Source: Planctomycetaceae bacterium (lineage in GTDB: Bacteria; Planctomycetota; Planctomycetia; Pirellulales; Thermoguttaceae). Taken from it: 10,633 bases of DNA. Below the pieces are notes generated by a model. The model saw only the letters and a program-made list of their open reading frames with translations. It was not told where the DNA came from and did not search any database. This document shows positions 7,271-10,633 of this stretch, in pieces (positions within the stretch are counted from its first letter, which is position 1; the number at the start of each line of letters is the position of its first letter). The position numbers and the translations under genes are program-made. The stretch lies in the NCBI GenBank assembly GCA_031266315.1, contig JAISBG010000136.1, positions 1 to 10,633 on the forward strand. The letters run 5' to 3'.

Positions 7271-7446
7271 AGGTGAGCGACCTTTTGCTATTTGCTAAAA
7301 GGTTGCGTCGGCAATAGCCGACTTGTACCCTATTCCGGCTGGCAATTTGACTCCAAAACGGAAAGTAACACAAATTGCCGTTGTTAATCTGATTCACAGT
7401 CGGCTAACGCCGACGCGACCTTTTAGCAAAAGGTCGCCCACCCAAT
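7271..7446. repeat. Family B nested-palindrome repeat, well preserved right copy
   Basis: This element of about 176 bases is almost symmetric and contains five hairpins. The outer left hairpin is 7277-7306 (GCGACCTTTT/AAAAGGTTGC). The small left one is 7307-7322 (GTCGGC AATA GCCGAC). The central one is 7341-7379 (GGCAATTTG/CAAATTGCC). The small right one is 7399-7414 (GTCGGC TAAC GCCGAC). The outer right one is 7415-7437. The left half, from GGTGAGCGACC, is the reverse complement of the right half ending GGTCGCCCACC, apart from a 7-base insertion (ATTTGCT) and a few mismatches. It aligns in the same orientation with 310-466. It sits between convergent genes (moeZ and the minus-strand membrane protein). 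No protein is encoded. A MITE-like or REP-like element is the best description. Confidence 0.8.
7415..7437. terminator. Strong hairpin in convergent intergenic region, possible bidirectional terminator
   Basis: A perfect 10 bp stem GCGACCTTTT/AAAAGGTCGC with a 3-base loop lies between moeZ (plus strand) and the minus-strand gene ending at 7542. Its placement suits a transcription stop for both. It lacks an immediately following T-run: on the plus strand the T-rich stretch begins about 15 bases later, near 7453. A weaker hairpin, AACCG/CGGTT at 7479-7495, is followed by GTTTT. This is an inference from structure and position only; the stem is also part of the family B repeat. Confidence 0.35.
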
Positions 7447-7541
7447 CTGATGTTTTTTTCTGCTTCAATATTTTTTCTAACCGGAAAGAGCGGTTGTTTT
7501 AGAAACGGTTACGTTTTGTAGTCGTTCACGGATAGTTGTCG

Positions 7542-10481
7542 TTATTCTTGTTTGGGCGTTTCGGTTTTCATAATCAGCAACGCCTCTTCTTTTCGTAACC
7601 GGTCTAACGGGTCGGCAGTGTTTGTTGATTCCGTAACTTCATCGCGAAACGGAATAAGATAAAGTCCGTAATCAAAACGGAGTTGTTCGTTTTTGACAAT
7701 TTTTTCACGCGCTAAAGGAATTTTGTTCAGAATATCAGTAATCTCTTTATTTCTGTTTTCCAGTTTCGTTATTTCTGCTTGCAATTCATTCCGTTTTCGC
7801 CGTTGTTCCAAAGTAACCGCTGATCCGGCAACCAGAATTTCCTTTTTAATTGTATCCAATTCTTTTTTCATTGTTTCAACGGTTGCGTTGCCGGTTTCCT
7901 GTTCTTGTTTTAATAAATCGGTCTGATGTCCCGAACGGTCATGCCAAACAACTCGTTCAAGTTCCGCAGCTCCTTCAAAAGAAATCGTAACCGGTAAATA
8001 GGTATCGCTTCCGGCAGCAACCGTTTTCTTGGATTCAACTTCTGTTTCAAATTCAACGAAAAACTCCGACGACAAATTCGGCTCTTTCACATTGACACTT
8101 TTAATTCCTTCGCTTTGAAGTGTTTCGGGATTATCCGGTCTTATCGTAACATCAAGCCGGAATGCAAACGGAATTTTAGTTGTTCCCAAAAACGACCGCC
8201 AAGGTTCCGCCGCCAACGGTGTTGCAACAGAATATTCCGCCTGCTTCGACTCCGCAAAATGTTCCATCAGGAAAAGCGGTTCTTGAATTTTCGGATCAAA
8301 AAGCGGAATACTTTGAATTTTTGTTTTATCGTGATTGCCTTCGGTGAAAACGCGGAGAAAACCAAACGAAGCCGCGAGCGTATCATAAAGATGTTGCGTT
8401 TCCATTCCTTCAATCCGCCAATCCACCGAAAGTCCTTGCTCTGTCAGTTTCAAATCGAACATCGGTGTTTCTCGAAGCGTGTCCGTATCAACCGCTAACA
8501 CCGACCATTCAAACCGATCCGTAACAGGAACCTGCCATTCCGTAACAGACGAATCCGACGCTTCGGAATTTTCGGACGTTTTCTCGTCTTCAGGAGTCAA
8601 TGATTCTTTTTCATTGCCGGAAATTTTATTTTCGGTTTTTTTGTTATTTGAATTGTCTCCAACTTCTTTTTCGTCAATATCACGGAAAAAAGTACGTTTT
8701 CGGGTTTCCACTCGAACATTCGGAATATCCAATAACGGTACATATTGCAATTCAAGAGCCAAACCGAAGGGATGTAAATCAATCAGTTCGGCAAACGTTT
8801 TCAACTCCGGCGGATTCACATGATCCTCCTGAAATTGCGGAACAGACATTGCTAACGGAGTTGAAAAAGTGTGTTCGGATAAATATTCGTTCAAATTTGT
8901 TTGAATCTGCTTTTTCTGTTCCACAATTTCAGACCGAATTGTGTTTGTCCGATCTTGAAGTTGTTTTTGCCGGATTCGTAAGGCGTTAATTTGATTCTGT
9001 TCCTGTTGTTTTTGTTGTTCTTCTTTTTGTTTGATTTTCTTTTCTTCTTCTAATGTTACGGTATCCTTTTTATTTTGCGGAGCGTTTTCTTCTTCTTTCG
9101 TTTTTGCTTTCTTCGGTTGAACGGAAGAACCGGCAACCGTTTTAGGATTGGTTTTATCGTTTTCTTGAAACAAACGAATCAAGCCTAAATTAGTAACCTG
9201 ATCAAGTACAAGAATTAAAAGAGCAAGAAGTATCAAAAATGTCGCACCGTACAAAAGATAAAACTGTCCGCGCGACTTCATATTAAGAATCGAACTAAAC
9301 AGATTTTGTTGTATCGGTACTTTGGTTTGAATCCGAAGCGTTTCACTAATAATAATGGGCGGTTTATTTATTGTTGCGGGATAATCGGAATTGGTTTTCG
9401 GCGGCGCGTCAAATTCGGGCGGTTTCGGCGATATTGGCGGATTGAGCGGCGGGTCAGCCGGTTGAAACAAATTTTCAACGGGAACAGAAGATTCCTCGTC
9501 AAACGATTTTTCAGAGTGAAAGAGATTTTCCGGAATTTCATTTTTTGGTAAGGTCGCTTCCGATCCGGTTCTGGCAAACTCAACATATTTTCCAGCCGGA
9601 ATTATTCCCAACGGTTTCGTCAGGTCGAGAATCAAATGATCGTTGTTTTTCAGGAGTTGTTCCGCAATCGGCGAACCGGCAAGAACGGCTTTCCATTGAC
9701 ACGCGGTATGTTCCGGCAAATCCTTGAAATAATAAGTGGAAAACGTCCCTTTCCATTGTAATTCCGCCGGTAAAATCGAAATTGCCTCAAAGAAAAGCGG
9801 TAAAATATTCATACCGGGTTGAAACACGAGAACCGCTTGCTGACCTGTTTGAACGGTTTCCGCAAGAATCCCAGCCCAACCGGAATCACCCGTCAATTCC
9901 TGCCAAAACGGACAAAACGGCTGATTGGGATTCTGTAATGTGTTGTTTTCATAAATCCGGTACATTTCCTGATCTTCGTTATCCGGTACAAACAATATCA
10001 TTTTACGCGGGTCAGTCCAACGGCGTTCTTCGGCGATTCGTTGACTTCGTGCCAAGTTGGACGGCAACGTTAAGGTTGGAATAATTCGACCGTTGGCGAA
10101 ACGAACCGAAGGAGTTTGCCAGTCCGTAAGGTGAAATCCCGGTAACGACAAAAGCCAAGCGGGACCTTCCTGAACAAGTTCGTTTTGGGTCAACGCGATA
10201 TGATGTGCTAATTGATTGGGTTGAAAACGGTAATCCGTTCCGGCATCGGCAACCCGCGATAAAGTATGCCAGATTGTGTTGTGACCCGGAAAAATCAAAT
10301 GAGAATAAGCAACAGGATAAAGTCGGGATTCTTCTGAAGTAAGATGTTGGTATTCACTCAACGCTACAAGCCGTTTGGCAAGATAACGAGGAATTTGCCG
10401 ATCTTCCGCAACAATACAGTAACCGGAAGTATCCGGTTCCAATCCCTGAGAAACAGAGGTCAAAATCAATTCATGCGTCAT
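7542..10481 (-). CDS. GAP1-N2/GAP1-M-type single-pass membrane protein with coiled coils
   Basis: This is a 979-residue protein of unknown function. The N-terminus (MTHELILTSV, SGYCIVAED, PVAYSHLIFPG, about 1-135) resembles the GTPase-associated protein 1 N-terminal domain type 2. The segment about 175-290 (FWQELTGDSGWAGILAE, VFQPGMNILPLFFEA, GTFSTYY) resembles the GAP1 middle domain. These domains were described computationally next to GTPases in predicted NTP-dependent conflict systems; I rely on recognition, not a search. A proline-rich linker (about 340-385) leads to one transmembrane helix at about 407-426, preceded by KSRG, so the N-terminus should be inside. A Lys/Glu/Gln-rich coiled coil follows (about 450-535), then a long presumably extracytoplasmic region, and a second coiled coil (about 880-945). 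No partner GTPase is in the window. The start is set at 10481, where the family begins. The frame continues to an ATG at 10562, which would add 27 Cys- and Phe-rich residues. Confidence 0.75.
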   Translation of the reverse strand: MTHELILTSVSQGLEPDTSGYCIVAEDRQIPRYLAKRLVALSEYQHLTSEESRLYPVAYSHLIFPGHNTIWHTLSRVADAGTDYRFQPNQLAHHIALTQNELVQEGPAWLLSLPGFHLTDWQTPSVRFANGRIIPTLTLPSNLARSQRIAEERRWTDPRKMILFVPDNEDQEMYRIYENNTLQNPNQPFCPFWQELTGDSGWAGILAETVQTGQQAVLVFQPGMNILPLFFEAISILPAELQWKGTFSTYYFKDLPEHTACQWKAVLAGSPIAEQLLKNNDHLILDLTKPLGIIPAGKYVEFARTGSEATLPKNEIPENLFHSEKSFDEESSVPVENLFQPADPPLNPPISPKPPEFDAPPKTNSDYPATINKPPIIISETLRIQTKVPIQQNLFSSILNMKSRGQFYLLYGATFLILLALLILVLDQVTNLGLIRLFQENDKTNPKTVAGSSVQPKKAKTKEEENAPQNKKDTVTLEEEKKIKQKEEQQKQQEQNQINALRIRQKQLQDRTNTIRSEIVEQKKQIQTNLNEYLSEHTFSTPLAMSVPQFQEDHVNPPELKTFAELIDLHPFGLALELQYVPLLDIPNVRVETRKRTFFRDIDEKEVGDNSNNKKTENKISGNEKESLTPEDEKTSENSEASDSSVTEWQVPVTDRFEWSVLAVDTDTLRETPMFDLKLTEQGLSVDWRIEGMETQHLYDTLAASFGFLRVFTEGNHDKTKIQSIPLFDPKIQEPLFLMEHFAESKQAEYSVATPLAAEPWRSFLGTTKIPFAFRLDVTIRPDNPETLQSEGIKSVNVKEPNLSSEFFVEFETEVESKKTVAAGSDTYLPVTISFEGAAELERVVWHDRSGHQTDLLKQEQETGNATVETMKKELDTIKKEILVAGSAVTLEQRRKRNELQAEITKLENRNKEITDILNKIPLAREKIVKNEQLRFDYGLYLIPFRDEVTESTNTADPLDRLRKEEALLIMKTETPKQE

Positions 10482-10568
10482 GGAAGCGAAAAACAAAATC
10501 TTGACCGCTCGGACATTCGGAATGACGAAACGGCTAAAACAGAAACAAATTAACTCGCGCACGTTAAA

Positions 10569-10597
10569 AGTATATACAAATTAACCCAAAAACGCAA
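10569..10597 (-). promoter_or_regulatory. Candidate promoter for the GAP1-type gene
   Basis: Read on the minus strand, TTGCGT (10592-10597, 3 of 6 to TTGACA) is followed after 17 bases by TATACT (10569-10574, 5 of 6 to TATAAT). Transcription would start near 10562, leaving a leader of about 80 bases before the ATG at 10481. The upstream in-frame ATG at 10562 would then be the first base of the message, which is an argument against using it unless it is read leaderless. Nothing else recognisable was seen from 10598 to 10633. Confidence 0.4.
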
Positions 10598-10633
10598 GCC
10601 AAAATATTTTATTTTACGATTATGAAGATTGAA

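Larger units (their letters stand above)
7187..7541. other. Convergent intergenic region between moeZ and the GAP1-type gene
   Basis: This 355-base gap contains no credible gene. It holds an AT-rich segment after the moeZ stop with runs of A and T (7218-7238), then the family B repeat with its strong hairpin, then T-rich sequence with a weak hairpin at 7479-7495. The rest shows nothing recognisable. Confidence 0.6.

Noticed and set aside
1..10633. CRISPR arrays, tRNA or rRNA genes, riboswitches
   Set aside because: No regularly spaced direct repeats, no tRNA-like cloverleaf with a T-arm sequence, and no conserved rRNA or riboswitch core was recognised by eye.

Overview
The window looks like chromosomal DNA of a moderately AT-rich bacterium, most likely a planctomycete. 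That placement rests mainly on the large minus-strand gene at the right, whose N-terminal half resembles the GTPase-associated protein 1 (GAP1-N2/GAP1-M) proteins I associate with planctomycetes. It is an inference from recognition, not a search. None of the six gene starts has a convincing Shine-Dalgarno sequence; the nearest is a purine-rich stretch before moeZ.

Layout from left to right. (1) 1-225: the last 74 codons of an IS66-family transposase, cut by the window edge. (2) 310-466: a degraded copy of a nested-palindrome repeat, family B. (3) 615-1502: cysM-like PLP-dependent cysteine synthase. (4) 1605-1839: a different long inverted repeat, family A, in the cysM-mec gap. (5) 1931-2356: JAMM/MPN+ metalloprotease (Mec-like). 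(6) 2432-2743: ThiS/MoaD-fold sulfur carrier (CysO-like). (7) 2781-5975: a single-chain Type IIG-like restriction-modification enzyme. (8) 6041-7186: E1-like adenylyltransferase with C-terminal rhodanese domain (MoeZ-like). (9) 7271-7446: a better preserved second copy of repeat family B. (10) 7542-10481, minus strand: a 979-residue single-pass membrane protein with GAP1-type N-terminal domains, convergent with the plus-strand cluster.

How the genes fit together: cysM, mec, cysO and moeZ are the complete set for carrier-protein-dependent cysteine synthesis as known from Mycobacterium tuberculosis. MoeZ adenylates and thiocarboxylates the C-terminal Gly-Gly of CysO. CysM couples the thiocarboxylate to O-phosphoserine (or a related acceptor) to give a CysO-Cys adduct. 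The JAMM protease releases cysteine. The signature residues of all four proteins are visible.

Three things stand out. CysO carries 12 residues beyond its Gly-Gly, so it would need processing before activation, perhaps by the adjacent JAMM protease. A whole restriction-modification gene sits between cysO and moeZ on the same strand. Finally, the cluster is bracketed by two directly oriented copies of repeat family B, one of them next to the IS66 remnant. No rRNA, tRNA or CRISPR array was seen.
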